A stretch of 64,000 bases of DNA from Polychytrium aggregatum (GCF_025602895.1 NW_026516293.1:124001-188000); one strand, 5' to 3'. Shown: positions 34,675-46,765, numbered from the stretch's first letter. The notes: generated by a model from the letters alone, not told the origin. Translations and numbers: made by a program.

Positions 34675-35241
34675 GCACGCCAAATCCATAACAAGAAACA
34701 ATAGCAACCACAATAGCATCAATCAATCCCAAAAAAAAAAAAAATAGCCGAATGTATAGATGACTCCTTTGAACTTTACGCCTTGTACTTTCTTTCCCTT
34801 TGCTTCACCCTTCCTCCCCCACCCCTTGGTTCTTGGTCTACTGTCATCCCTCCTCCTGTCTTTTTCTTTTTCTTTCTTTTCCTTTTCTTCCTCTCTCTGC
34901 CTGATCTCTCCTGATCTTTGTCGATCGCTGCTATTCCCCTATATGATCCCACCTGACCTACATTTGCTCCCGTCCGAGGGTCCGTCTCTGCTTCCAGCGT
35001 ACCCTGTTCTGAGCCAGGGCTGTCGTTTTTTTCTGGGTCCTGAATACACTCCCGCCATGACCAAATCAACGACGGTAGTGGGTGAAGGTGAAGGAACACA
35101 GATGGGCACTCTTTCCCTTTCAATCTGAACGTGGTGTTTTGAATACATGGATTGGATTGGATCGAGCAAGAGCAAACGCTGTCCAGTCCACAAATGTCTA
35201 CTCTTGGATCGAGGACGGGTTTTTGGATCCGTCTGCATTAC
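34675..35241. other. Intergenic between convergent genes
   Basis: Pyrimidine-rich DNA on the plus strand (34760-34960). Nothing else is recognised. Confidence 0.5.
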
Positions 35242-38200
35242 TCATGCCCACCGCTCTTCCTCGCCTGCTGTTGGGCCCCAGGGCCGCCGGCACACAAGAA
35301 CAGCACCAGCGGCTTTGCGGTTGGACTGTGAGTTCCGTGGCCGCCGCTTGTTCGATAATACCTTGCTTGGCGCTGGTGTCGATGCAGCCCCGTATAGAGC
35401 AGCAGCGGGCTCAGGCTTGTCTTCTCGACCATGGTCGGGATGGTGCCCGTCCTCATGACGGGTGGGATGCCGATAGTGCTCGAGTGCTTCGGATAGCTCC
35501 CACTCAAAGTGCCGGGCATGCGGGCCCAGCTTGGCGACGGCCCGGTTGAGATCCAGGAGCCGCCGCTTCATCGAAAAGATCTTTTGGTCCAGACGCCGGG
35601 TCAGCCTGAGATAAATCCGACGCTGGCCGTCGATATAGTCGGTCTGGTTGGGGCGAAAGTCCACTGGCGGGGTCGGCAAGGACGGCTCGGCTGAGGCACT
35701 AGCATCACCGGACCTAGCTGCGATACCGGGCTCGCGGGACTTGAGGTCGTCAAAGAGAGCATTGACTTGACCCCGAAGCGCCACTATGGAGTAAAGATTG
35801 AAAACAGCGAGAGCCAAAGTGATGGCAAAGACGGCCAGGATCACGAGCGTCAACCGAGGCCGGGACCGAGGGCCGGGGTGACCATCCAGCGCAAGCAGCG
35901 ATCGACTTCCGAGCGACGCTGTCGAGGAGTTGCGTCCAGAAGCCCGCATGAACGACGAAAACGACCCGGGAATCGTTTCAAGGCTGTGCCGGGTCATCTC
36001 GGCCATGGAGACATGCATCTTGCCAATCGTCCGGTGCGAAGGTTTGCCCACCGAGCGCCATTTCAGCGACCGTCGGCGTCGCTTGGTCGTTCCTTCGCTC
36101 TCCAGATGCTCGAGGGACTCGGGCTCGCTCGACTCGCCGAGCCGCTCCGGGGATGTTGCTGCACCGTTGCTCTCCGACAAAGATGGACTGCCGACCACGA
36201 GGACCAAGAGTTGCTCATAGAGTTGCTTCCACATCGTCCAGCACAGGAACCACAGCCACCCTTGGATGACGGTGAGCACCGACCCGACGCTCACAGCCGA
36301 ATCCGCCCCTGCCTTGGTTTGCGAAGCTGAAGCCAAAGTCGAAGGTGATACCGATAGCAGCGTCGGGGTCTGCACAGAACCCCCGCCCACAGCCGCCATC
36401 GAGGCTGGGTCTGGGACTTGGTTCTTGCGCCTGAGATACTTGCGGATCTGTTTACAGAGCTCCTTTGCAAAGTGCTCCGAGCTCTCGATACTTCCCACCT
36501 CGATTCGATCTGCCATGCCCGACAGCAGGTCGGTGAATACGATAGATGCAGAAAGAACACAAGTGAGTGAGCGGTACTGCAGGTGGGAAGGGAGTCAAGC
36601 CGGCTTCCAAAATCGCAGAGTCGACACGTCGCAGTGGCAGTGGCAGGCCCAGGTTGCAGCCCAGTCGCAAGTGCCGTGCGGAAAGAGATCACAGCCACCG
36701 GAATCCAGCACCGCACAGCGAGTGCTGTTTTCTACCGGAGCTGTAGAAATTTCAGAATCGCTCCCGCACCTTTCCATATCAGCTTTCGGTGGAACACAGC
36801 GCTTGCGGTGACAATCAGTCGCGACTTGCCGACTTCGGCTGGCTCGATGCTGTAGAGGTTGTGCGTCTCAAAGTCGCTGCCGTAAGGCACATTTGGTGTT
36901 TTGATGACGCAGTCAACGAAGTACCTTGTCCTTCAGCAGGAAAGTGACCCAATACACGCGAAGCCACGCCAGTATCAGCAGTTCGGCAGTCAGCCTTCGA
37001 GTAGTCGCGGCCCATCAAGGCTCATACACGGGCTCAAAGCTGAGACCATTTACAGTGAAAGGGGGAAAAAAAGTCAGCATCCATCCTGAGCAGAACAAAA
37101 CTGACACTCACCCCTTCTCCATAGAGACCACAGTCTGGCTCTCGGTGCATTGAGCAATCTTTTTTTGAGCTGGGGTTGAGCATTGGAGGGGCAACAGAGA
37201 GGGACGTGAATGATGCAAGGCAGAAAGTCAGTTGCTCGTGCTCAAAGACACGAGGCAGGTTCATTTCCATCGTTCTCCCGATTAGTGCCTGGGGGGGGGG
37301 ATAGAAAACTGCCATCCCGCCTCTGACATACTCATCGTGGTCTTGTATGTTGGACAGTAGGTCACCAGACGTCGTTGCCCCTGTCCATCGGCGACTTGCT
37401 CCCACGGCTCAAAATGCACGTCGGCGGTCTTGCGCTTGGCATGTGTTGCTCGGATCACATCCGATCCATTCGAGCCAAACAAGAGCTCAAAGATGGCTGG
37501 CGGATCCATCTCGATGACTTCATCCAAGATCTTGTACTTGTACTTGCGCCAGGATGGAATCTCGTCCGTGTCTTCGGATGAGACCGGGTCCGCGCCAGGG
37601 ATCGGGACCGCGAGACCAGGGCCCTTGGAGAGAGGCTCGAGAGGAACAGGAGGGCCGATCGAGCTACTGGAAGGCTTGCGCGATTGCAATGTTGCTGTAG
37701 GCGTCAGGCCCGTTGTGAGGAGCTGCGGTGTGTTTGGGGCAGGACCGGGGGCAATCGATGCCAGCCGCTGAGAATTGAGCACGACATCGACATCGATCTT
37801 GCTTGGCGCTCGTGAGTTCGAAAGACTGTGTTGAACGGCAAGCGTGGTTACAGCGCCATGCCCCCATCAAGAAGGATAGTTTGAATGCGTGTAAGCATAC
37901 CAGCTGCGCTGCTCCGCTTCGGCCCTCCAGATGCAAAGAGCACCCGCAACAGGACCTCACACCATTTCCCGAGCTTGCCGTGTTATGATCGCGAAATCAG
38001 TCGACCAGCCAGTACCTCAAACGATGCTGTTGATCGGGTGTCTCGGACCACGCAGCGCTGAGTGACTCGCCTCGGAAACTCGCCATCGTAGTTGAAACCT
38101 CGCTCCGGCGGTTGTCGTCTTCGTCTCTGCTGGCACTGGGTGCTTCATCGTCGTTGCTCTCCAAGAGATGTGGCTTCCTTGTCTGAGGAGCGTGGATCGA

Positions 38201-39772
38201 GATTCGGGATGGCGATAGCACGTTGCGGAAACATGTGGGATAACGGCGATTGTGAGCTCATCAGTCATAAGCACGAACAACGCCTTGATGACATCCCCGG
38301 ATCATTGGGTTATGCATCCACCGACCGCATACGGGGCTTACCAGTCGGCACCATGCATTTACCAGACAATGATATGCCGAATCGCGCTTCAGGAAAGACG
38401 AAAAGACACACTAGCAGTGCCAAAGAAGGTCACGATGGGTCAGTCGGTAGGTCGGTGAGTCGGGTACCAGCATTGGACAGCCCAACGTGATATCGCACAT
38501 GCGTGGATGACGATCGGACGAACAAGAGTGTGCTTCCCGCCGAGGGCAGATGATGTCACCGACCTTCTTGGAGGTGGTGCATATCCTGATCGCATTCGGA
38601 AACATCACCACCGTCGATTTTTTCTCGATCGAGATGATTTCTTCAAAGGGCAACACAATGTCGACGGTCCGGGCAAAGATATTTCCGTGGAACAAGACGT
38701 GGGACCCAGTAATGTACATCTTTCCTTGCCAAAGGACATCTTTCTCCAGCGCGCAGCTGAAGCCTGCGGGCATATCGAAGAGAGTCGCGGATCAGTCTAT
38801 TTGTGAGTCTGTGGAGATGCCAGATACAAACTCCGAAGGGAAAATGGCTCGGCACATGGGTTTGAAGAGCCGACATGGCGGAATTGTTATCGGGTATGCG
38901 ACTGTGTACTCACTGTTGACGACTTCGGTCTTGCAATATTCCGGAAACAGCTTCTCGACTCGCCTTTGTTCACGATTGGAAGTCATACTCGGCGATGCCG
39001 GACACACAGTCGAGCCAAGAAGGCGATGGTCTGCATCACTGTCATCGGCGTGCACGCTCTGGCCCTTCTTTTCGCTGAGGAGGTCGGGCTCCGACACAGG
39101 ATGGCTGGCCGTGTTCGCACGGCTGAGAGCGCAAGGGCTCTTGGAAACCGACGCCGACCGCCTTGATTCGGGTGTAGCGGCACCGGAAGGGCGTGGGTGT
39201 GCGGATGGATGCTTGGAGAGCTCATCGTCGCTCACATGAGCTATCGTGGCCGGTAATCTGGGTTTGGGCTTGGACGTGCCCGTGGATTTGACGATATCGG
39301 TGGTTGGAGGGGTGCTGGGCTTGGAGGAGGGTTGTTTGAGGCTGATGTCGTCTGCCTCCAGGACGAAAGACTTCCAGCTCTCTGGAGGCTGCCACGAGCT
39401 CATCGAAGCCTCGCGCGAGATGATCTGCGGTGCATTCCCATGAAGTCTCGGCGATTCGACGGCGTGAACTCGGCTGCTGTGGGCGCTGGCGATAACCGCC
39501 TCTCGGTTCACACGCTCGGTTGGCATCAGCGATATGGTCACGGACCGTCGCCGCGCTGGCATATCGCCCTGGCTTCGAGAGCATTCGTCCTCGTCGCTGC
39601 AGGCAGATAAGGGAGATTCGTCGCGAAAGCCCAGGCTCGGTGGGTCGAGGCTGGACCCAGATTTGATGAGACGGTTGGCGAGCCCATCGTCCGAGCCGTG
39701 CCGAATGTGGCTCGGCAGCGACGACGGCTCCCAGTCGGGGAGCAAATGCGGAGGAGGCGACTTTGAACTCAT
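35242..39772 (-). CDS. GRAM-VASt domain membrane protein (Lam/Ysp/GRAMD1-type sterol transfer family)
   Basis: Eight exons: 39772-38914, 38763-38564, 38410-38363 (48 nt), 38182-38016, 37825-37332, 37169-37112 (58 nt), 36924-36770 and 36509-35242, 1,082 residues. A Ser-rich N-terminus of about 285 residues precedes the GRAM domain: FSCALEKDVLWQGKMYIT, HGNIFARTVDIVLPF, FPNAIRICTTSKK and, over a junction, FSSFLKRDSAYHCL. A linker leads to the VASt (START-like) domain: ILDEVIEMDPPAIFELLFG, RRLVTYCPTYKTTM, KTPNVPYGSDFETHNLYSI and VTASAVFHRKLIWK. Near the C-terminus lie a hydrophobic segment (VIQGWLWFLCWTMW) and a membrane helix (LVILAVFAITLALAVFNLYS) followed by a helical tail. Relatives move sterols between membranes at ER contact sites. 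The exon 2 donor (GTCGGT) and exon 7 acceptor are weak. Confidence 0.88.
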
Positions 39773-40651
39773 TCAGAGGAGAGCCAGTCAGGAGTTTGGA
39801 GGGCCAGGTATCGCCCGCACGTATACGGTCCACTTGGTCGGGAAGAGTTGAGTAAGTCGATCGGCCACAGCCAACTGAGGGACTTGTCTTCAGAAGAAAT
39901 TGTCAAGACCGCCGCTTTGGCGAAATTTCCAAGTATCAACGCCTGTGATTGGGGCGAGGCCTTCGTTGGTGGAGGTCTAGATTCACATCCAGTATGTCCT
40001 ATTGATTTTTGTGCGGAGTATACATGAAAGGATACCCTTTGCTTTGCTTTCTCCGTCAACTGTTTCTTGAGTCTGAGCAAATCGAGGGAGTCTGAACTAC
40101 CGCACAATCATCGGTGCAAAGCTTGATTCAGACGCTGAGATGACGGATTCCTCACCGAGTTCGTTTCAAGCTCTCGAGGGCAGGTGGGATACAGTGCTGA
40201 ATAACACCTGCAGCCCAGACTGGGAGGCTCCAATCGTCAGTGCAGGAAGCGTCAGAGAAGCCATCAAGGTGAAACCTCCAAGGAAGGAGACAGCTCTGGC
40301 AAGATCAAGATCGAGCTATTGCTGCCCTGTGTCTACAAGAGTTCTGGTACCCCAGAGCCATCGGCCAAGGACTGCGATGAGGGTGGTCAAGACGTTCATC
40401 CGACCGATGACGGAGGATTGATCGACCCTCGAGACCCTCAGCAGGCAGCGGGCGGTGATACTCAGCAGACTACTGCCTGCATCTCTGTTCCTGTTCATAC
40501 AGAGCATCCCACGATGCAATATGCTCCTCGGCTGCAGCCCCATAGCCCCGTCGAGAACACTGCCGCACTCTGCACTGTCTCATTTGCCAGATCAACTTTA
40601 TTCTCAAGAGCGACCTTCAGCCGGCTGTTGACGCTGTTGCTCATAAGCATC
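39773..40651. other. Promoter of the GRAM-VASt gene and 3' flank of the kinase gene
   Basis: About 880 bases with no supported coding region. Confidence 0.5.
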
Positions 40652-42580
40652 CTACGAGTTTAACATCAACATGATATCCATGAGTATATCCCTGCCTTCG
40701 TTGGTGTTCGAGCCCAGTTTGGTAGCCTTGATATACCAATCTAAGCTAGCTAATGGATTGCAGACGACTCCCAGGCCCATCGCAAAACAGTCGCCAAGAG
40801 CCCACATGCTGTATCCATTGTTCTGGTCGACGGAGGCCCAGTACCACTTCAGCGCCTTTGATCTGCTGCGGAGTGTTCCCAGACGGAAGGAATAGCAGTG
40901 TCCGAGCCAGTACTGGCTGTCGCTGTGTCCCTGCTTGGCGAGCTCCTTGAAGATCGTGAAGGCCCGGTTCTTGTCCTGCTCGGTGCCGAACCCGTTGACA
41001 TAGCACACGGCCGTCAGATGCTTGCAGAGCCAGTCGTGCTCGGATCCCATGTGACAGAGCTCAAAGTACTTGCAGGCCGCAGCCGACCTCGACGACACCA
41101 GTACAAAGCCGCTCAGACACGATCTCTCGCCAAATTTGAAGTCGGAAGTGTATGTTGCGCTCTCCTGGATTTGCTTGATGCCGGTGACGGTGTCTCTGTC
41201 CACTCCGCGACCGAGATACCGGAGCCAGCCTTGCATATGCAAGGCGATGGGAGCAAGCATCGGGTCGCCAGATTTCTTGTGGACCTTGGTCCAGTACTCA
41301 AGGGACTTTTCAAAGTCTTGGTTGACACCCATGCCGATCATGTACATCCAGCCGAGATAGAAGCAGGCCTCGGGGTTGTCTCCGTCGGCCAGATGCTGGA
41401 AGATCTGGAGGGGAGTTTTGTTGTTGGGCTGGGAGGGCTGGGAAGGCTGAGAAGCCGAGTGGTGGGCGGTGTGCTTGGCAAGGAACTTGAACAGACCCCG
41501 CGGCGGCTCTGGCAGCTCCGGCAGCTCTGGCGGCTTGAGCAAGCTCTCGGCGATATCGAGGGCGGCGTCGGGATCGCCGGCACGGAAGCGCTGGACCATC
41601 GACGGCGACAGATTGCAGTCGGCGGGAAGATCCACGGACACGGCCTGGGAGGACTTGGATGTGTCGGGGGACTTGGGTGGGTCCGATGGGTCCGATGGGT
41701 CCGAGGAGCTGGGCTGCTCGGGGGTCGGGCGGATATAGTCCTTGTAACAGTCGAGGGCCTCGACGATGGCGGGGAACTTTGGGCGACTGTCGGGAGCCTG
41801 TGCCCAGCACTCGCTGATGAGCTGCCAGACGTCATCAGAGACACCGCTGATGCGTGCGGGTCGGTCGCCGCGAAGAACATGTCTGGTGATCGAGCCGTTA
41901 TCCAGGCGGTTGCCATTGCGGGTCCATGCGGGCCGGCCGTCCTTGATGACCTCGACCGCAGTGATGGCAAAGGCAAAGACGTCCGAGCGCTTGGTGATCA
42001 GCGTTTGGTGCGGCCCACCCAGCAGCTCGGGGGCCATGAAGCCGGGAGTGCCGGAAATCGAGCCCTCTCTGTTGTCGCTTCGGTCCGAGTCGGCTCGGAT
42101 GCAGGCCAGGCCAAAGTCGGCAATGACGGCCGAGAAGGACTTGTCCATCAGAACGTTGATCGGCTTCAGGTCGCCGTGGGCAATGTTGTTTGCGTGCAGA
42201 TACGCCATGCCCGAGGCCACTTGGTAGAGGAGACAGAGCTTTTCGTTGAGGGGACGCACGGAGCTTGGATTGCTGATATAGGCGTGGAGTGTGCCGTTGG
42301 GCATGAATGGCGAGACGACGCAGTGCTTGGAGTTGTTGTCGCAGGCGCCGATGAACGGCAGGACGTGCGGATGGCTCAGCTTGCTCCAGATGGCGATTTC
42401 CTTCCGAAAGTCGTCCAGCAACCGATTGTTCTGGCCGCGGAAGGGCTGCTTCACAGCAACGTCGATTCCGTTGTATGAGGCTCGGTAGACCTCGCCAAAG
42501 CCGCCGTGGGCGACGGGAGCGAGGACCCAGTTGGTGATGCTCTCGGCAGGAATGATCCAGGACGGCGATTGTGTCGACAT
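40652..42580 (-). CDS. TKL-like protein kinase with Sel1 repeats
   Basis: A single exon from ATG 42580 to TAG 40652, 642 residues. The kinase domain starts almost at the N-terminus: glycine loop GGFGEVY, VAVKQP lysine, catalytic loop HGDLKPINVL, DFGLA and an APE equivalent MAPELL. The catalytic loop has glycine instead of arginine before the catalytic aspartate, so it is a non-RD kinase. A proline/serine linker (residues of about 270-340) leads to Sel1-like helical repeats such as EACFYLGWMYMIGMGV and SQYWLGHCYSFRLGT, which usually bind partners. It shares the pre-domain motif ESITNW with the kinase at 56529-58523, so the two are paralogues of an expanded fungal family. The frame is open upstream, but that part is tandem repeat and is not included. 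Confidence 0.9.
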   Translation of the reverse strand: MSTQSPSWIIPAESITNWVLAPVAHGGFGEVYRASYNGIDVAVKQPFRGQNNRLLDDFRKEIAIWSKLSHPHVLPFIGACDNNSKHCVVSPFMPNGTLHAYISNPSSVRPLNEKLCLLYQVASGMAYLHANNIAHGDLKPINVLMDKSFSAVIADFGLACIRADSDRSDNREGSISGTPGFMAPELLGGPHQTLITKRSDVFAFAITAVEVIKDGRPAWTRNGNRLDNGSITRHVLRGDRPARISGVSDDVWQLISECWAQAPDSRPKFPAIVEALDCYKDYIRPTPEQPSSSDPSDPSDPPKSPDTSKSSQAVSVDLPADCNLSPSMVQRFRAGDPDAALDIAESLLKPPELPELPEPPRGLFKFLAKHTAHHSASQPSQPSQPNNKTPLQIFQHLADGDNPEACFYLGWMYMIGMGVNQDFEKSLEYWTKVHKKSGDPMLAPIALHMQGWLRYLGRGVDRDTVTGIKQIQESATYTSDFKFGERSCLSGFVLVSSRSAAACKYFELCHMGSEHDWLCKHLTAVCYVNGFGTEQDKNRAFTIFKELAKQGHSDSQYWLGHCYSFRLGTLRSRSKALKWYWASVDQNNGYSMWALGDCFAMGLGVVCNPLASLDWYIKATKLGSNTNEGRDILMDIMLMLNS

Positions 42581-42582
42581 TG

Positions 42583-42665
42583 TGGATGTGCGGATGGTGT
42601 GGATGTGCGGGTGATGTGGATGTGCGGATGGTGTGGATGTGCGAGTGGTGTGGATGTGCAAATGC
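42583..42665. repeat. 18-bp minisatellite abutting the kinase start codon
   Basis: Four to five imperfect copies of GTGTGGATGTGCGGATG lie within the presumed 5' leader of the kinase gene. Confidence 0.9.
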
Positions 42666-42943
42666 TGGAGGATCGATCTTGGACCGACAGTGTTCGAGAA
42701 GAGAGCGCAGTGGACGGTCGCAGGGTCGGAATTCACCCAAAGGAAGCGTTGAGAGACAGAGTTTGCGGGCTCCATCGGCGATCGCGGGGCGACGGGGGTT
42801 GATATACCAGAGTTGCGATATCGGTCGGTATCATCGACGCGTCGGTGGCGGGTCGGTGGCGGGCAGTGGCGGGGCGGCTCGGCCAACCAGAGAAGCGCTG
42901 GGGCAGTCACGTTGTTCTGGCGCGGTATCATGGCTTGGTGGAT

Positions 42944-43018
42944 TGTTCGGTGGGTTGCTCGGTGGGTTGTTCGGTGGGTTGCTCGGTGGGTTGCTCGGTG
43001 GGTTGCTCGGCAGTTCGC
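42944..43018. repeat. 12-bp minisatellite
   Basis: About six copies of GGTGGGTTGCTC or GGTGGGTTGTTC. Confidence 0.9.
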
Positions 43019-43939
43019 TCAGCCGGCCGCACGGTATCAGGATGCAGCATCATTGGTCTCTGCATTCCTGGCCGCCTGATGATCGCAGGCGAGATCAGCA
43101 TGCGGCAGCGAGCAGCCCCCAGCGGCTGTCGGCATTGGTGTCGCTCTGGGCATGGTCAGACAAGTCGCAACCCGCTGAGTACCATCCAAGATGCTTGGCC
43201 ACCAACGAGGTCAACAATGATCGCTGCCAATAGCGAGCTGCTCAAGGAAGGGAACGCGTTCTTCAGCATCTCTTACATGGACTGGTGGCCATTTGTACCG
43301 GATTTCATTTGGTGATTGGAACGCTTCTCATTCATTTGCTCACAGATTCCGCTCGCTCTCAGTGGTGTTTGACGACTGGCTATCTCGAGATTCACAACAA
43401 TATTGAGTGGATGTGGCCGATTCCTTCTCTCTGATGAACAGGATCGGGACACACCCCGACAGAATTTGCTGGACATGGCACCGATATTAGCAGTGCTGTT
43501 GGACGCGCTGGCCGAGTGTTCCATATGAGAAACCATCAATCCGCTATTTGCTGTAAATGAAGCGACTGCGTTTATTTGACGAGCACCGTTCAGGAGTTGT
43601 AATCGTCAGTTTTCGCTCTAGGTGCTGTTGAACACGGAGCGAACAGAGGCGAGCCCCATTGCATGACATGGTCAAAGTCTGGAAAGACGAGCGTCGAGGG
43701 CGGAGTCGATTCGGTGCCTACAGGCTGCTGTACTGACTCTTGATCTGCGTGAGGCGAGGAGCCAACCAATGTGGGGTTATTCGTGCAATTAGTCGAGTGC
43801 GGATGATGCTGTCTGTTCGCAGAGTTTGATTACGGCTGCGTGAAAACAGCGACAGCCTCAAGATGCCAACGGAATCGTTCATTGGGGTATGGCTCAAGTG
43901 GGACTTCCTCCCGTGCACTATCGATATCCCATGCTGTCG

Positions 43940-45176
43940 CTACAGCTTGTATTGCACTCTACTTACCCTCTCCCAGGTTCGCTCAAAGTGGCTGGGACAC
44001 TCGTACCCGTCCGGGTTCTTGGTCAAGTACTCCTGTTGGAACCGAGTGTTGGTGTTATGTGAGCAGCGAGAGCGACAGAAAGAGCGACAGAAAGAGCGGC
44101 AAGCATCGGGTGTATTCAACGGCGTATAATGGAGGATGTCAACATGGAGCTTTGATGCGCTCCGAACGCATCTGAATACGACAAAGGTGGCCACTGAGGT
44201 TACCTGATGATATTCCTCCGCGGACCAGAAGGTGTGAAAGGGCTCGAGGGTGGTGGAGATCTTGTGATGGCCAAAGTACGGCTGGATCCTGTCGATCACA
44301 CTTCTGGCGGTCTGCTCCTGGCTGGGGCTATGGAAGAGAATGCATGATCGATACTGGGTGCCAACATCACCGCCCTGACGGTTGAGGGTCGTGGGGTCAT
44401 GCATACGGAAGCTGGGACGAAGCAACAGGATACCGTTATTCACCGGTTCGCAATAAATAGAACAAGCTCGACAAAGTCAGGCCAGAGAAGGGCAGATTGA
44501 GTATGCTAGGGGCCAGAAGGCTGTGTGCGAGGCAGCAGTGATGTCCAGTAAAGTTCAAGGCCGAGGCAAGACCATGGGCTGTGTTGGGTGTGAGCCGCTC
44601 TTGCATAGGACGGAATGCAGTGTTCCTTACAAGAAGTCGAGGATTGTTTCATAAGACAGGACCCTAGAATCGTATTCGATCTGGATAACTTCGGCATGGC
44701 CCGTCTGTCCTGTGCAAACCTGCGATAGCAACAGTGTCAAGACAAACTGTGAGCTGATGCACTGAGGGATAAACAGGCATCATTTGCGGATCTGCTTGGT
44801 CTGGGAGCGTATCTCGGAATCCAACGATGTAATCCAACGATGCATTCCGACGATGGAAGCCAGTGTTCAGCCGCAGACTCACCTGTCGGTATGAGGGGGT
44901 GGTTGCGACGCCGCCGGCATAGCCGACCTTTGCCGAGATCAAACCGGCGCCGGCAAACTTTCGGCGGAACGACTTTTCAACACCCTAGAGGGTTGACGGT
45001 GCCAGAACGAGTTGGGGAAGCAGAGGAGGCGACGGGTCAGTATGCTGCGACGAGGCATCTGTTCGGACCGGGCGGATGGACGGTACGATTGCAGAGCCGG
45101 AGTTGCAGTCATGCAGACTTGCCCAAAAGCATCCGGCTCCGAGGGTGGCCAGCTCAGTGGTAACAGGGGCAGCCAT
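43940..45176 (-). CDS. msrA: Peptide methionine sulfoxide reductase MsrA
   Basis: Five exons: 45176-45123, 44984-44883, 44719-44631, 44411-44204 and 44032-43940, 181 residues. It reduces the S-epimer of methionine sulfoxide in proteins. The active-site motif GAGCFW is followed across the first intron by GVEKSF. Family motifs AKVGYAGG, TGHAEVIQIEYD, HDPTTLNRQGGDVGTQYRS and FWSAEEYHQEYL are present. No mitochondrial presequence is apparent. Intron 1 begins with GC (GCAAGT) and is therefore a GC-AG intron. Near the end, GAGAGGTAAGT could serve as another donor, so the last eight residues are less certain. Confidence 0.94.
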
Positions 45177-45247
45177 GACAGGGAAGGCTCGAGGAGGGAA
45201 CGGCGATACAATGGGTGGAGACGGGCGATGGAATGGACGCAAGCGAT

Positions 45248-45304
45248 CGAGGGAAAGCGAACGGGGAAAGCGAACGGGGAAAGCGAACGGGGAAGCGAAC
45301 GGGG
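45248..45304. repeat. 13-bp GCGAACGGGGAAA tandem repeat
   Basis: Four to five copies lie 70-130 bases upstream of the MsrA start codon. Confidence 0.88.
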
Positions 45305-45814
45305 AACTGCGATGGAGGGAATTCAAATGCACGCCGGCGAGGCGCTCCAATCGCCGGACGGGGGAGCGGATGAATGACAAGCTCGCAGGCCGGCGATGGC
45401 GTCGACGGACGGACGAATGGGCAATGCGTTGGTCCGCGGGAGCGGTGCGGGCGTGGAGATGCAATGTGGATGGAGCAATTTGATGTGGATGTCATGATGA
45501 TGATGATGATGATGTTACTTTATTCATGAGACACTACATTCCATGAACATGTCGTATGTGCTGAGATTGCGTCCAATGGAGATACATGCAATTCAACAGA
45601 TCAATTTGACAACCTCCGAGTGAACACCACCGGTCGCTCTCCGGTCTCCACAATCGACATGCATACTGGTCTCGGAGTGCGGGCGGTGAATGGTGCTCTT
45701 GGACGCACTGGCGAATGGTCGTGGCCAGTGCGCGATAACATTGGGTAACAAAATATTCGACCAATGGTCAAAATCAAGGGTGTCCCGTTATTTGTTGGAT
45801 AGACTGCAATAATC

Positions 45815-45906
45815 TCATCACATCGATAACATCACATCGATAACATCCCATGGATAACATCCCATCGATAACATCACATCGATGATATCACATCGATGAT
45901 ATCACA
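45815..45906. repeat. CATCGATAACATCAC minisatellite
   Basis: Six imperfect units lie about 150-250 bases upstream of the LAMTOR5 start. Each unit carries the palindrome ATCGAT, or the variant ATGGAT. Confidence 0.88.
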
Positions 45907-46060
45907 TGGATATCGTCCTCGTCTGGCCCGCATTTGATTACCCGGCCCGCCTGGCTCTGTCCGGGTCCGTGGTCTTCAACCCGCCGCTGCCGCCCTTCTC
46001 CGTCTCTGTCCTCCTGCCTCCCCATCGCTCGCGCATCGCTGTCCCGCCCGACCCTCCACC

Positions 46061-46765
46061 ATGGAAAGCGGTATCGACCAGGCTCTGGAGAGCATGTGCG
46101 TATGCTTTAACTGCCTGCCATCGTCGTCGTCGCTGTCGTCACCACTCGTCTGGCATTCGGCAAACTTGATTCCACGGGCTCTGTTTCAACTGCCTCTGCT
46201 CCTGCTCCGGCCTTGAATCGCCCGGCTGACCATCCGGATCCTTTCACGGTTTGATTGATTCGCCTATTCATGTCCTCCAGTCTTCAGTCCGAAGATCCTC
46301 GTCCATACGGCGTTCTCTTGGTCGATTCCGAAGGGCTTTGCCTGGGAGGTGAGCCACCGTTTCATTTTCACGTCAGCTTGGCTTGCTTGCTTGCTTCTCT
46401 TGGCTCACCCGGTCCGTCCCGCTATCCATCATCTTGGTCGATTCGTCTGGTCATCCACAAGCCAAAGGACAGGCTCCCCGTGCTGTTGCTCCGCAAGCCG
46501 CTTCGATCGCCTCCAGAGCCTCGCTGCTCTCGGGCTCGCCATCGGACAAGATCACCATTCGGATTGAGACCGAAACCTCGTAAGCAGCCTCTGTCCGTTT
46601 CGCCATTACTTGACCCTTGCAACGCTTTGCATTTCCCGTCATTGCGAGGCCACTTTTATCGCAGCACCCGATCTGGCTGGAGCTGACCTGCCTCCACTCC
46701 CTGCCAGCTCCATCACCATTCGTCCCGACCAGAACTTTACCCTGGCCCTGTTCAAGAGCAATTAG
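46061..46765 (+). CDS. LAMTOR5: LAMTOR5/HBXIP-like Ragulator subunit
   Basis: Four exons: 46061-46095, 46281-46348, 46462-46579 and 46708-46765, 92 residues, against 91 in the human protein. It is a roadblock-fold protein of the Ragulator complex that anchors Rag GTPases for TORC1 signalling at the lysosome or vacuole. It begins MESGIDQALES. The core strand reads PYGVLLVDSEGLCLGG, then AVAPQAASIASRASLLSG and KITIRIETET, ending ITIRPDQNFTLALFKSN. The match is by length and pattern (human: VGVLCTDSQGLNLG) and all junctions keep phase. The acceptor of exon 3 (CCACAAG) is weak. Confidence 0.83.

Larger units (their letters stand above)
42581..43939. other. Intergenic with two minisatellites
   Basis: The region lies between the kinase start (-) and the MsrA 3' end (-). 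It contains an 18-base TGTGGATGTGCGGATGG repeat directly upstream of the kinase ATG (42583-42665) and a 12-base GGTGGGTTGCTC repeat (42944-43018). Around 43480-43520, GTGCTGTTGGACGCGCTGGC resembles 45692-45712, a possible dispersed-repeat relic. Confidence 0.55.
45177..46060. other. Divergent promoter of MsrA and LAMTOR5 with repeats
   Basis: It holds a 13-base GCGAACGGGGAAA repeat (45248-45304) close to the MsrA start, a GAT microsatellite (45494-45513), a short dispersed-repeat match around 45540-45712 and a CATCGATAACATCAC repeat (45815-45906). Confidence 0.65.

Noticed and set aside
40898-42478. 526-codon plus-strand ORF
   Set aside because: Antisense shadow of the Sel1 kinase.
42581-42931. 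N-terminal extension of the Sel1 kinase
   Set aside because: It translates the 18-bp minisatellite into His/Pro/Thr repeats and has no start context or homology.
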